From: Ruegeria denitrificans
Lineage (GTDB): Bacteria > Pseudomonadota > Alphaproteobacteria > Rhodobacterales > Rhodobacteraceae
Length of the DNA: 64,000 bases
Reading direction: 5' to 3'
NCBI RefSeq assembly: GCF_001458295.1
Contig: NZ_CYUD01000016.1
Location: 1-64,000, forward strand
A program made the position numbers and the translations under genes. Within the stretch, counting starts at the first letter, position 1. Each line of letters begins with the position of its first letter. Below the pieces are notes generated by a model, which saw only the letters and a program-made list of their open reading frames with translations, did not search any database and had not been told where the DNA came from. Of the stretch, positions 18,701 to 27,514 are shown piece by piece.

Positions 18701-19322
18701 CGACCACAACATCACCACTCGCAACTCCCAGTCTGACTGACAAAGGCTCTCCGTCAGGCGTTTTGAGTTCTTTGACTCGGTGAACAGACTCAAGACTAGC
18801 TTTTACCGCCCGAATTGCGTGATCTTCGAAAGCCCGCGGCCATCCGAAAAACACGAGCAGACCATCGCCCAAATACTTTGCAACGTAGCCACCATATCGG
18901 CTCACGGCTCCTGCAACGGCATCTTGATAGTTCTGTAGCAAGTCCCGCATGTCTTCGGGATCAAAGCGATTGGTGAGTTCAGTCGAACCGACAAGATCGG
19001 CAAACAAAACAGTTACGTGACGCCTCTCTGCAGTAGGCGGTTCGACATGCTTCTGTTTGCGCGGATCATCACTTTGTGAATTGACTGAGGTGGGCGCTTG
19101 TTCACGAGCTGCTTGTGACGGCGAGGTTGCGTGCTGTTGGCCGACTAGCTCGTGAATTGCAGCGAGGATGATTTTGCGGTGACCAAGGCTTACTCCGAGC
19201 TCTTTTAAGTCGTCGCCAGATAGTAGTGGCAGAACACGCGCATCAATATCGTTTTCCGCAAAAACATCTGCGTACTGACTCAGGTCGAGATCAATTAACC
19301 ATTTGTCTATTTCAGCCGACAT
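15741..19322 (-). CDS. SAM - class III cyclase - AAA ATPase - TPR regulator
   Basis: Giant protein of 1193 residues. Order: SAM domain (about 5-60), linker, class III nucleotidyl cyclase domain (about 100-280), ATPase domain with Walker A GEAGIGKS (329-336), and a long helical TPR-like region (about 700-1180). Cyclase metal ligands Asp109 (FADLVGST) and Asp153 (YLGDGLL) and transition-state Asn227 and Arg231 (VNLAARIQ) are present, so catalysis is likely. There is no membrane segment. It is first in a minus-strand group with DUF4242 and a flavin oxidase. It probably senses an unknown signal through the TPR region and makes a cyclic nucleotide, most likely cAMP. Confidence 0.88.
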   Translation of the reverse strand: MSAEIDKWLIDLDLSQYADVFAENDIDARVLPLLSGDDLKELGVSLGHRKIILAAIHELVGQQHATSPSQAAREQAPTSVNSQSDDPRKQKHVEPPTAERRHVTVLFADLVGSTELTNRFDPEDMRDLLQNYQDAVAGAVSRYGGYVAKYLGDGLLVFFGWPRAFEDHAIRAVKASLESVHRVKELKTPDGEPLSVRLGVASGDVVVGDTIGENTYEEGAMTGPVVNLAARIQEHAEPNSVVLSVEETETALHRIFEFKSLGQAELKGFAEPRSVQKVMSERSAESRFQASHRDDVDSVMVGRDYEKGILLQSWQRAQNGHGEVVLLSGEAGIGKSRLTEEFLAEITENDEVDVIRLNCSPYLSSSPFHPVAQRISQDAGVEPDFDDNLILEHVRKMLEGRPGLDWEQVLPVFAALVAPRSALAQKVLEMSPQEQRDTTIQTLIHTVQVRASVHPVILCVEDAHWIDPSTQALLERFKSICTDLPLMILITHRPGWGLARDDGDTHVQSLVLRRFDSAHVSNLVENITGKRPDKALIATIIEKTDGVPLFVEEVTRAIVESGEQGQSYIPSSLKGALMARLDAVSPEAKQVALTGSVIGREFEPSILCAAKGLEKSDINKWLEELSRTGLIFESGHNRGHFVFRHALIRDTAYQSMLSSTRRQQHADVARALMRIRSSEIERRPELVARHLSEAEDWSAAFEKWQTATEMALVRSASQEAMTNAKETLRAAEKLGSDSNTELIKGKILVGRSHDSLGQLPQGIAVLKDASNAAQAARNVELAADAANHFADSCMMSSERHSEAIELCDNALKDLPDDDEVRRCRLMSQLARAHMFVGQFSEGARFGQQSMELAAKLGDYKSQFSVMMMHFGAPFVARKGREAHHWRENLEAMHGVAEHLGSVDQGRDRTLSLFVGAEMADRELMDHSLGLLTEISEKDNHLQLYWVQKHARAMVAIMDGDFEQAEKHATEAVKIGRRTHGEHVEGVFGVQMFTIRREQNRLHEVAPVIKQLMKDSPEDISWKPGFGLIAAELGYKEASERILSEMAANGFDLPPDAMYSTTLSYLADICVAIEHQEHAKTLYGLLAPYEELTITAGATTVCTGAAARRLGSLGMVLKDWDAAEAMFQKAIEIDTRMKCPPWIAHSKAAYASALRRRGRPNDVEQAFQLEGEALAISQKLGMVSLRSKLEGVAS

Positions 19323-19825
19323 CTTTGGATCATGCTGAGATACGCGGCACTAATCAAGAAAACGCTTTCAAAATGAACTGACTATTCAATGAATGGCGTC
19401 TGCTTTCATTTATCTTCGGGTCACTCTACAATTCCGGCTCTTGCCACCGCGTTCTAGATTTACACGACTGGCTGATTGGCTGCACGCGTTTGATGTTTTG
19501 CCTTTGAAGGCGACTTTGTCCGCATTGTGCGAAATTGGCTGGCCTGAGATTTTGCGCTTGCAGCGAACGGCAGGTTCGACGGGCCGCGCCGCGGCATGAC
19601 AAACTGTGGGTCAACGGCGGGAATGGGCCGGGCGTGACGGGGACTGACGCCGTGATTTGGCAGATGCTGCGCCGAATCCGATGACTGCTACGAGCCCAGA
19701 GCGGACCCGACCATTGGGCAGTCTAAGTCAACTGGTTTTGTAAAACGGTAAAGTATTGGCATGGCGGTGAATTGCGGCGAGTTATGATATAGTTGGCGCA
19801 GCTACGACTGACGGAGGTTTTCTTG
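19323..19825. repeat. gene-free gap with dispersed-repeat pieces
   Basis: No gene is supported in this 503-bp stretch. Pieces of the dispersed repeat occur at about 19511-19575 (ACTTTGTCCGC...GCAGCGAACGGCAGG) and 19690-19707 (GAGCCCAGAGCGGACC), separated by a GC-rich block, so it looks like a composite or split copy. The ribosome site GGAGG for the next gene is at the right end. Confidence 0.55.
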
Positions 19826-20731
19826 ATGCTACGTTTCAGTATCGCCAATTTGTTCCTTTTCCCGGTTCTAACGGTGGCTCTGTTTTCGCAGGTTGCTCAG
19901 GCAGATGATATTTTGCAGGCGGCCAGTAATGGTGATGCCGAGGCGCTGGAGGCGTCGCTTGCTGCCGAAGGAAGCGTTGATCCAACCAGTTTGGAGCGGC
20001 CTTTGTTCTTCGCCGCTCAATCCGGCCATACCGACATTGTTGCAATCCTTCTCGAACATGGCGCAGATGCCAACGCAACGCTCGACTTTGGTAGTCCGTT
20101 GCAAAAGGCAGCCCGTGGCAACCATGAAAAGATAGTTGAACTTTTACTGAAGGCGGGAGCAGACCCAAGCGCACAGGCCGGCGATAAAGACTATACTCCG
20201 CTTCATGATGCTGCCGAGAGAGGCTCACTGGACGCCGCCAAAGTTCTTGTCGCTTATGGTGCAAATGTAAATGCACGAGAGTTTTGGGGTGTGCCGCCGA
20301 TCCATCTGGCCACAATAAAAGATAAGGCAGAGATGATTTCGTTTCTCTCAGAAAGCGGTGCACAACCAATCGAACCGCCGCCCATATCCGAAACTGAATT
20401 GGCGATCGCCGACCTTGAGCTCGGGCGGATTTCAGCGATTGGTTGTACGCAATGCCATATTATCGAAGAAGGAACCGTGCCATCCGGAGCGCACAATCAC
20501 GGTCCGTCGCTCATAGGTGTTGTCGGGCGCACCAAAGCGGGTGTTGAAGGTTACAAATACTCAAACGCAATGGCTTCCCTATCCGGTGATTGGAACATCT
20601 CAGAACTCAATCAATTCATCGCCGATCCCGCAGGGCGTGTTCCCGGAACAGAGATGGCATTGATGCCGGATCTATCGGACGCCGAAAGGGTCGCTTTGAT
20701 TGCGTTCCTTAGCACGCTTCGAGCGCAGTGA
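19826..20731 (+). CDS. ankyrin-repeat cytochrome c fusion protein
   Basis: Exported protein of 301 residues. A signal peptide ends near AQA (residues 24-26). Four ankyrin repeats follow (about 27-180), then a class I cytochrome c domain with heme motif CTQCH (207-211) and a likely axial Met277 in PGTEM. The ATG at 19826 has GGAGG 8 bases upstream. It should act in the periplasm as an electron carrier or heme sensor that also binds a protein partner through the ankyrin repeats. The partner is not visible nearby. Confidence 0.85.
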   Translation: MLRFSIANLFLFPVLTVALFSQVAQADDILQAASNGDAEALEASLAAEGSVDPTSLERPLFFAAQSGHTDIVAILLEHGADANATLDFGSPLQKAARGNHEKIVELLLKAGADPSAQAGDKDYTPLHDAAERGSLDAAKVLVAYGANVNAREFWGVPPIHLATIKDKAEMISFLSESGAQPIEPPPISETELAIADLELGRISAIGCTQCHIIEEGTVPSGAHNHGPSLIGVVGRTKAGVEGYKYSNAMASLSGDWNISELNQFIADPAGRVPGTEMALMPDLSDAERVALIAFLSTLRAQ

Positions 20732-20770
20732 GCCAATATCAATACGCTAGTACAGGCAATCGGGCTAAGG

Positions 20771-20833
20771 TCCGCTTTGTCCGCATACCGGACATACCAG
20801 CGAATTTGTTGAATGACCGCTTCGAGCCCAAAG
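20771..20833. repeat. dispersed intergenic repeat, copy 4
   Basis: TCCGCTTTGTCCGC...TGACCGCTTCGAGCCCAAAG in the 315-bp gap 20732-21046. It has both arms of the unit. Nothing else is recognised in the gap. Confidence 0.7.
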
Positions 20834-21046
20834 TTACCAGGTGCTGCAGTCCGCGCTAACGACAGTAATGCGCAGAAAGCGGACTTTGCAAAGTTTGACG
20901 TGCAGCCCACAACTGTCGTTGGACAAGTTCTCCGGATGCCGTCGGCGTTGGCTCAACATTCCATAAATCGAATGGTTGTATTTGATTAATCCAGCGCGAT
21001 ACTCTGAATGCAGCTTTATATCTTCGGAACAAGTGTGGGGCATCGA

Positions 21047-21547
21047 ATGAACAAGTTGGCGCTGACAGCAATGGCATTGATCTCCACTGGCGCGGTGTGG
21101 GGTGCCGGTATGGAGCGATGGGGTGACTCCGGCGACTGGACAATCCTGATTGATCCCGAAAAGGGCAGCGGCTGTCTGGCGTGGAAGCCCTTTGAAAACG
21201 ACATGACCGTTGAAATCGGCGCGGCACCCAATCAGGCTGGTGGCTTTTTTGCAGCCTTTAATCCGGCCTGGGTGCAAATCGAGGACGGTGCGACGGGCAT
21301 GGTAAAGTTCGACTTTGGTGATGCGAAATTCGAAGGTGAAGCAATTGGAGTCTTCAAGAATGGAGTACCCGGTGGCTACGCTTTTTTCGACAACCCGGCG
21401 TTTGTAACCGAGTTTGGAAAACGCCAAAGCGTCACGATCATTGGCGAAAGCGGGGCCGAGGTGGAGCTTGATCTCAGCGGGTCTGCAAAAGCCATTGAGG
21501 CCGTTCTGGAGTGCCAGGCCGAACAGCCAGAACCACTGAAGAATTAA
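21047..21547 (+). CDS. exported protein of unknown function
   Basis: Protein of 166 residues with an N-terminal signal peptide (MNKLALTAMALISTGAVWGAG). The mature part has a single Cys in GSGCLAWKPF and a second in LECQ near the end, and is probably beta-rich. The ATG at 21047 was chosen over 21008 because it gives a clean signal peptide. No family is recognised. It converges with the AsmA gene, with 3 bp between their ends. Confidence 0.7.
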   Translation: MNKLALTAMALISTGAVWGAGMERWGDSGDWTILIDPEKGSGCLAWKPFENDMTVEIGAAPNQAGGFFAAFNPAWVQIEDGATGMVKFDFGDAKFEGEAIGVFKNGVPGGYAFFDNPAFVTEFGKRQSVTIIGESGAEVELDLSGSAKAIEAVLECQAEQPEPLKN

Positions 21548-21550
21548 GTA

Positions 21551-24295
21551 TTATTGCAATTGATTGATGTCCGGCAGGCACGGTTGCCTGTCGATAGGCA
21601 TTGCATCAGCGCCTTCTGGAGCCTTGTTTCTGGACCCGCCCACATCCAGCTTGAACTTTGGCGACGAAAGCTGGCCAGTCACATCAAAGGGCCAAGCGCT
21701 TCGGGATAAGGGTTTGCCAACGCGCCGCGGCTCAGCTCTAATCGCAATGCTGTCGTTCAGCCAGTCCACTTGTCCCTTGGCCACTAATTGAACCGATCCC
21801 GTTTCAATGACGATGGAGTTTGAGCTGACTTGCCCGGCTTGGATATCGACCGGGGCAACCACACAAGTGATGTCGGTGTAGCCTTGTCTGAACTCCTCTG
21901 AAAACAGCCAGGGGAAAATGCCCAGCCCCGCCAGTTCTAATAGGCTGGTGCTGATGTAGCCCTGCGACATCGACAAAGACGCGCTGCCGCGCATGGAGTT
22001 TATGAAGGCCTTGCCAGTGGTAGTGCTGCCGGAAACGTTAAACTCTCCGCTCAAACGGCCATAGGCATCAATACCAATTCCCAACTCATCAAGGATCTCA
22101 CCGAATTCCCATCCCGAGGTTGATCCCGACAATGAAAGCCAATCGGGTGAATCAACCATGTCCATGACCGCCCGAAGGCTGAAGTTTCCGCCACCATAAG
22201 CCATCTGAAGGGGGCCGAAATCCACGGTTCCTTCTTTAGCTGATAATTGGCTTGAAACAGACGTTACACCTTGCTGGCCTACAATCTCTTTGAACTCGAT
22301 CTGTACCTCGACGTCTGCTTCTTGCAGCACGCGTCGCACATCCAGAAGATCGGCAGGTTTCCCTTTTTCCTTTGGGAACACCAAGAGCTGGACGTCTGTC
22401 TCCTTCGGCAGAACCAAGGGCTGAACTTCGGCTTCAGGTTCTTTTGTGGCCTCGCCTACCAGGCTTTTCAGTTGATCCAGTACGGCAGTCAGGTTCTTCA
22501 GGTCGTTGAGATCGAGCTTTTCACTCGTGATGTTGCCACGGACGACGGATGCACCTTCGGGAAACTGTGCATCCAAAGCTGCAAGAAGATGCGAAGACCC
22601 GGCTTCGAACTGGATTGCGGCATCAAAGTCCTCGCCCTTTTTAGAGGTATCAGCATCGATAGCTAGTGATCCGATTTCGACAGGTTGCAGATTGAGCGCG
22701 GTCAGAAACTGGGCACCGTCGTCGACATCCAGTTCCACATCGAAATCGAGACCAGCCAGCCCTTTGAGCTCGTTGACGGATAGTGCAAGATCGAGCGCCC
22801 AAAGATCGGTGCCGTATGTGGTCGCGTTAAACCTGTTGAGTGAAACCGGCCCGCCCGCATTGGATATGTTGAAATCGGCTTTGATGCCGCCGAACTGGTC
22901 AACATAGTCTTTATCGAGGTTGGGCAAAATTAACTTGGCGGGCCCGTTCAGCACACCATCGAATGTTACGTCCTGAAGCTGAAGCAGATCGAGGATTTCA
23001 CCTTCGGCTTTCAGGACAGGCTCTTCAATTGGCCCAGCTTGCAGCGCGATGCCCAGCATGGCGAGCCGGCCGTCTGGCATGCGGCGAATGCTTTCGATAG
23101 AGGCTGGACCGATTACGTCTAACCCCTGGTCAAACGCATTGGTCTGGAACAGCAACTTCTCGAATTCGAAGGAAGCCAGGGATCCAACCATATGCATTTC
23201 AAAGCCCGTGAACTTCAATTCCTGGATACTTTTAGCTGCTGGCGGCGGCTGTCCTTCCGGATGAAGTCGCGCGTTGAAAAGCAGGTCGACGCCCTGAGCG
23301 ATGTAGAGGTCATCTATTGAACCTTCAGCTTCGAGTTTTTGTCCGTCCTCCAGGCTTACGGTGGTTGTAAACGCCTCGATCTTCAGGGCGTCCTGAGACA
23401 CGAGCTCAGCCTGCAACTGGCCATTGCCTTCCAAAACGCGTTCCAATCCAATGACATCTAGAAAATCACCGAATTCACCGGTGTCCATCTCCAATACAGC
23501 TCGATAGCCACCACCTTCGTCCTCCGAGAAAGGCTCACCATCGTAGCTTACGGTCATTTCGCCAAAACTGGCCCGCGTCGTAAACGGTGCGGCGTGTGGG
23601 TAGTCGCCTTCGATTTGGAAACCCTGACCGTTGACGGAGCCGGATCCAGAGACCTTCGTTCTTTGTCCATTATCCACTTGTTCGAGCGCGAGTGACTGAA
23701 GGTCAAACACAAACGAGAAGCCCGAGACCTTGTCGTCGATGTTTAACCCGATTGACGTGAAACTGACGTTCTTGTCGCTCAGGAAGTTCAGGATCCCACT
23801 GCTTTCTGTGTCGCTTTCATCGATACTATCAGCGCTAGCGACGTCTTTTTGATCGTCCGCTGATACAGGTTCCTCGGACAAGGGCCTGGGTGTTGGCCTG
23901 TCTTTTCGCCAACTCGTGGTGCCGTCTGCGGCTGTAAGAATATTCGCTTGAAGGCCTTCCACTACCAGATTGTCAAAATGCAGACGCCCGCTGGTCAAAG
24001 CGGCAATGTCCAACTCCAGTTCCAGCAGGTTCAATTTTACAAGTGGTGAATCCGGCATTGTCTGGCTCGGGATGACCACCCCGCCAACGTAGATGTGACT
24101 AATGCGTCCAAGCGCGACGCTTACATCATCGTTCACCAAAAGGGGCCGACCAATTTGTTCCGAAAGAACTCCTTCCACAAGGTTGCGGCGCATGTCCGAG
24201 AACATCGGAGCAGCAAACAACAACCAAACAAACGCGACTGCTGCGAATGCGAGAAGTGCGACAAGCCCAATTATCCTAAATAGCCAAACCCTCAT
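21551..24295 (-). CDS. AsmA family protein
   Basis: Protein of 914 residues with one N-terminal membrane anchor (about 7-29) and a long periplasmic beta-rich region. The C-terminal ~200 residues (SGEFNVSGSTTTGKAFINSMRGSASL onward, ending in LSSPKFKLDVGG) match the AsmA domain. Family members bridge the envelope and are linked to outer-membrane lipid transport and assembly. The ATG at 24295 follows GGGGAG. It is monocistronic. Confidence 0.87.
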   Translation of the reverse strand: MRVWLFRIIGLVALLAFAAVAFVWLLFAAPMFSDMRRNLVEGVLSEQIGRPLLVNDDVSVALGRISHIYVGGVVIPSQTMPDSPLVKLNLLELELDIAALTSGRLHFDNLVVEGLQANILTAADGTTSWRKDRPTPRPLSEEPVSADDQKDVASADSIDESDTESSGILNFLSDKNVSFTSIGLNIDDKVSGFSFVFDLQSLALEQVDNGQRTKVSGSGSVNGQGFQIEGDYPHAAPFTTRASFGEMTVSYDGEPFSEDEGGGYRAVLEMDTGEFGDFLDVIGLERVLEGNGQLQAELVSQDALKIEAFTTTVSLEDGQKLEAEGSIDDLYIAQGVDLLFNARLHPEGQPPPAAKSIQELKFTGFEMHMVGSLASFEFEKLLFQTNAFDQGLDVIGPASIESIRRMPDGRLAMLGIALQAGPIEEPVLKAEGEILDLLQLQDVTFDGVLNGPAKLILPNLDKDYVDQFGGIKADFNISNAGGPVSLNRFNATTYGTDLWALDLALSVNELKGLAGLDFDVELDVDDGAQFLTALNLQPVEIGSLAIDADTSKKGEDFDAAIQFEAGSSHLLAALDAQFPEGASVVRGNITSEKLDLNDLKNLTAVLDQLKSLVGEATKEPEAEVQPLVLPKETDVQLLVFPKEKGKPADLLDVRRVLQEADVEVQIEFKEIVGQQGVTSVSSQLSAKEGTVDFGPLQMAYGGGNFSLRAVMDMVDSPDWLSLSGSTSGWEFGEILDELGIGIDAYGRLSGEFNVSGSTTTGKAFINSMRGSASLSMSQGYISTSLLELAGLGIFPWLFSEEFRQGYTDITCVVAPVDIQAGQVSSNSIVIETGSVQLVAKGQVDWLNDSIAIRAEPRRVGKPLSRSAWPFDVTGQLSSPKFKLDVGGSRNKAPEGADAMPIDRQPCLPDINQLQ

Positions 24296-24695
24296 GCGCT
24301 CCCCTATCGCCGCTTTCGCCCTTCAGTCTCTGACAAGCAGATATTCGGACCACCTAACTGAACGCCCCTTCTGAACCATATTCAGGTCGGTTGGGCCGTG
24401 TCACTATTCGTCTTTGATAGCCCCGCCAGTCGCTTTTGTTCTTCCCATAAGTACACTTGCCCTATTGGTTGTAGCCTCTTTGGAAGTCTGGATTGGTCCA
24501 AAAGTCTGAACGTCATCGACCTATTGGACGCGCGTTGCTGAAAAGGTAGTAAGCGCAAAATGTACAAGAAGGGCTTTTTTCATCGCCAGGTCCGGTGTCC
24601 GGGTTTTCAACTTGGGCCGGGGTTCACAGAAAGATCGCCCCGGCCAGCGTCAGGACAAGCGAGGTAATTCTTGCCGTGAAACATCGTACTTTCAT
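24296..24695. other. gap without recognised gene
   Basis: 400 bp between the AsmA start and the end of the next minus-strand gene. I see no convincing coding frame, RNA gene or copy of the dispersed repeat. It should contain the AsmA promoter. Confidence 0.5.
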
Positions 24696-25076
24696 CTAGT
24701 TGAGAAGATCACCGACGACGCCGACGGCATCAACAACGGTGGACAGGTCATTCGTAACTTCGAGGACTTCGCCATCGACCTGAATGTAGCGGTTTCCTTT
24801 GCCCGGCTCCTTCAGCTTCCATTTGGAAAGGTCCCCAATATCCTCGAACTCCAGATCAGATGGGAGCTTGGCACCGCGCGTGTAGCGTTTGATCTGACCA
24901 GGTGGGATAGTCTTTGGGCCTTTGCCGGGTTTGTCTTCAATCTGAATACTGACATCACCGTCTTTGCCCCCCTTGTTCGGCTTTTTACCCTTGTTGTCTT
25001 TGGCATGGGCATCGCTGCCTCCAAGGGTGAAAAACACAACTGATAAGGCTGCGAGAATTCCGTATACGATCTTCAT
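24696..25076 (-). CDS. exported RcnB-like protein
   Basis: Protein of 126 residues with a signal peptide (ends near DAHA, 21-24), then a Lys/Gly-rich charged segment (KDNKGKKPNKGGKDG) and a C-terminal domain. The ending GNRYIQVDGEVLEVTNDLSTVVDAVGVVGDLL resembles the RcnB fold, usually written as G-YRWVRVGDDYLL...I. RcnB affects nickel/cobalt homeostasis in enterobacteria; here function is only suggested. The ATG at 25076 follows AAAGGAAAAG. Confidence 0.65.
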   Translation of the reverse strand: MKIVYGILAALSVVFFTLGGSDAHAKDNKGKKPNKGGKDGDVSIQIEDKPGKGPKTIPPGQIKRYTRGAKLPSDLEFEDIGDLSKWKLKEPGKGNRYIQVDGEVLEVTNDLSTVVDAVGVVGDLLN

Positions 25077-25100
25077 AGACTTTTCCTTTACTTCCTAACT

Positions 25101-25223
25101 TCATTCAACCGGAGTTGAAAATTCCGGCACGCGCTTCAGGGCTTCGATCATGTCCGCGCTCGTCATCAGTTCGATGAACGTGTAGTATTTCAGAACCCCT
25201 TGGCTCAGACGCGAAGAATACAT
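25101..25223 (-). CDS. tentative 40-residue ORF or gene fragment
   Basis: A 40-codon frame between the RcnB-like and lipoprotein genes. It reads MYSSRLSQGVLKYYTF, then IELMTSADMIEALKRV, with protein-like composition. In-frame codons continue upstream (HWLALRIVQA) to a TAG near 25275, so it may be the end of a decayed gene. The ribosome site is weak. No family is recognised. Confidence 0.3.
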   Translation of the reverse strand: MYSSRLSQGVLKYYTFIELMTSADMIEALKRVPEFSTPVE

Positions 25224-25287
25224 GGCCTGCACTATCCGAAGAGCGAGCCAGTGCTGCGCAGCCGTTGTCGGCTAAGCAGCAGACTGC

Positions 25288-25587
25288 TCACAATGCGCCT
25301 TCGTCGCCCAGGAACTCGATACCAGCTGTCGCGCCATCACTGTAAGCAATGCAATTCCAAGGAGCACGATCCTCGCCAACGCCTACAGTGACCTGTGTTC
25401 CCGCCTCGCTAAACGCGGATGAGAGCACCACGACTTGCGAATTGTTTGTCGTATTGGCTACATCTCGCAAACATGCTTGCTGAGCCGGTGTGAGCTCGGC
25501 GGACGCGCTTGATGTACTCGTATCGTCACAGGCCGCAAGCATTGCGAAACAAGTTGCGCCTGCAATCATCACCATCTTGTTGGTCAT
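25288..25587 (-). CDS. small lipoprotein of unknown function
   Basis: Protein of 99 residues with a lipoprotein signal: basic start, hydrophobic stretch and lipobox LAAC (Cys20), followed by an Asp-Asp-rich linker (CDDTSTSSAS). Asp at +2 in enterobacteria favours inner-membrane retention. Two Cys remain in the mature part (ACLRD, WNCIAY). GGGAGGAG precedes the ATG at 25587. No family is recognised. Confidence 0.7.
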   Translation of the reverse strand: MTNKMVMIAGATCFAMLAACDDTSTSSASAELTPAQQACLRDVANTTNNSQVVVLSSAFSEAGTQVTVGVGEDRAPWNCIAYSDGATAGIEFLGDEGAL

Positions 25588-25875
25588 TTTCTCCTCCCTC
25601 TGGGTCCTTTGAAATTAGTGAAACTGGATGCGCTTGTTTGAAGCTCTCGCGTCTGAGTACCCAACAGAACATGCTTCCATCCTGTGAATACCTTTCCCAA
25701 AACTTGCTGCGGCGGGCTTGGTCGGCGGAACAACATTTCGTTGACTATCGGGGCCGCCAACAACGTGTGAAGGCCGAATGACGACACTGGCGAAAGCTAG
25801 AGCAAACTTTGGAAAGATGGGGAGAACGTTAGGTTTCAACATCGCGTCCTCCCAACGCTCGATCATTATTAAAGG

Positions 25876-25929
25876 CCTTCCGACCGCCAGCACTCACTCT
25901 AGCAGTCGGAAGGGCCCGACAAGTCGGGC
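25876..25929. other. two adjacent perfect hairpins
   Basis: First stem: CCTTCCGAC (25876-25884) with GTCGGAAGG (25905-25913), 20-base loop. It is followed directly by GCCCGAC (25914-25920), loop AA, GTCGGGC (25923-25929). They lie in the 567-bp gap 25588-26154, which has no gene. No T-run follows, so they could be a factor-dependent terminator, an RNA element or a transposon-derived repeat. Confidence 0.55.
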
Positions 25930-26154
25930 GACAGCGACAACAACGGAGGTAAAATGAAAGTTGTGTCGAATTCGCATGTTTGAATCTATTTATTCATAAA
26001 TCAACATATTTTCCGCGCGTAAACTTCTTTACGCTCTCGTATGATAAGCGTCTGCTTTCAAAAAAAGGATAGTGAGCGCATCCTTAGGGGCGAGTGAGTT
26101 CTTCTAAGCGGCGAAGCGTTTTTCGGCGCACAGAAAGATAAAAAGGAGTGAAAA

Positions 26155-26670
26155 ATGGGAATTGGTGAAGCCGTTAAAACGTGTTTTTCGAAATACTTCC
26201 AGTTCTCCGGTCGGGCTTTACGCTCAGAATACTGGTGGTTCTTCTTGTTCGTGGTTCTCGCGAGCGCTGCTTTAGCTGTGCTGGATACGATCATATTCGG
26301 GACCAACCCCGAAACAGGGCAGGGATCTCGGGTTCTGTCCTCTGTTTTCCAACTGGCTGTTCTCATACCCATGCTGGCCGCCGGTTGGCGGAGGCTGCAT
26401 GATACAGGACGACCTGGCTGGTATTTGCTGCTGCCGATGGCGCTCAGCATTACAACGCTCTTTGTTATGCTGGGTGGGGTGGCGTTCTTCTCGGTTTTGG
26501 AGCAAGGGACCGAGAACCCTGACGCATTACGAGGACCCGCGGCAGTCCTGGGCGTGACCGGTATTGTTGTTGTCTCAATTCTTCAATTGGTTCTGTCCAT
26601 TCTGATGATCTGGTGGCTGACGCGCCCTTCGGAAGAAGGCGCAAACGAATACGGCGAACCTGTTTCCTGA
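26155..26670 (+). CDS. DUF805 domain-containing membrane protein
   Basis: Protein of 171 residues matching DUF805: FSKYFQFSGRALRSEYWWF at the start, about four membrane helices, and the conserved RRLHDTGRPGWYLLL segment in the middle. An AAAAGGAG site precedes the ATG at 26155. Inner-membrane protein; function unknown. It is followed by an exported protein after 73 bp on the same strand. Confidence 0.88.
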   Translation: MGIGEAVKTCFSKYFQFSGRALRSEYWWFFLFVVLASAALAVLDTIIFGTNPETGQGSRVLSSVFQLAVLIPMLAAGWRRLHDTGRPGWYLLLPMALSITTLFVMLGGVAFFSVLEQGTENPDALRGPAAVLGVTGIVVVSILQLVLSILMIWWLTRPSEEGANEYGEPVS

Positions 26671-26743
26671 CCTGGTTGTCCAGGTAACAAGCCGGCACCT
26701 CTGCTGAATGACAGTGCGAACCGCAGCGCCATGGAGAGAGAAA

Positions 26744-27514
26744 ATGAGTTGCAAGCCGATTTCCCTTGGAATGTTGCTGTTGGCTATGGCGACCACAGCA
26801 TCAGCGGAGTGGTCGTTCAGTCCCGGGCCTAATCCCAATGCATTTATTCAGACCGGAAACATGACGCTGGAACTTCAGTGTAACCGTATCCGATTTGCTC
26901 CAGCTGGATATGAGGAAAGCCAGGACATTGTGGACAAGCAGGGGCTTTCCATTCGTTTTTTGAAGAACGGCACCACTGAAGTTGGTGCATTTCAGGTTGG
27001 CGCAGAAAACGCTGCCTTGCAGATCGTCGACAATTATCCGGTCGAGGTCAGCTTCAATAGTCAGCAGGACTATAGTTTCGTTCTGGACCAGCTTGCGGCC
27101 AATGCTTCGGTCAATCTGTCGATGATTGATCAAGACGTCAGCTATGGAATCTTTGACTTAAAAGGTTCCAGCGCGGCAATTCGGTCCCTTCGTTCCGCCT
27201 GCGAGTCAGGTGCTAGTCAGGGGGCCTCTTACGAAGCACCCGAAGGCATCGTCTATTGTGGTGGCGGAGCGATAAAACGCGTGATCGAGCCCGTAATTTT
27301 GGACAATCCGGAGGGAGAGTGGGACGCGCGAGTAACGGTCAATGGCGAGTCGATCAGAGCCATGACTGCCTACAGTTACTTCGGAAATTCTGAGCCGCCG
27401 ACCGGATTTGTCGTCGCCCTACTTGGGGAAGACAGGTCCGAGTTTCTGATTTTTAGCGAGGGCTCGGCAAACTGGCTGGAATACGGGGACTACAGGTATG
27501 ATCAATGCAATTGA
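26744..27514 (+). CDS. exported protein of unknown function
   Basis: Protein of 256 residues with a signal peptide (about residues 1-22, ending ASA before EWSFSPG). It has Cys residues in LQCNRI, SACES, VYCGGG and DQCN that could form two disulfides in the periplasm. The ATG at 26744 follows GAGAGAGAAA and is preferred to 26708. Its last 17 bases overlap the start of the next, broken gene, so the two were probably co-translated. Confidence 0.7.
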   Translation: MSCKPISLGMLLLAMATTASAEWSFSPGPNPNAFIQTGNMTLELQCNRIRFAPAGYEESQDIVDKQGLSIRFLKNGTTEVGAFQVGAENAALQIVDNYPVEVSFNSQQDYSFVLDQLAANASVNLSMIDQDVSYGIFDLKGSSAAIRSLRSACESGASQGASYEAPEGIVYCGGGAIKRVIEPVILDNPEGEWDARVTVNGESIRAMTAYSYFGNSEPPTGFVVALLGEDRSEFLIFSEGSANWLEYGDYRYDQCN

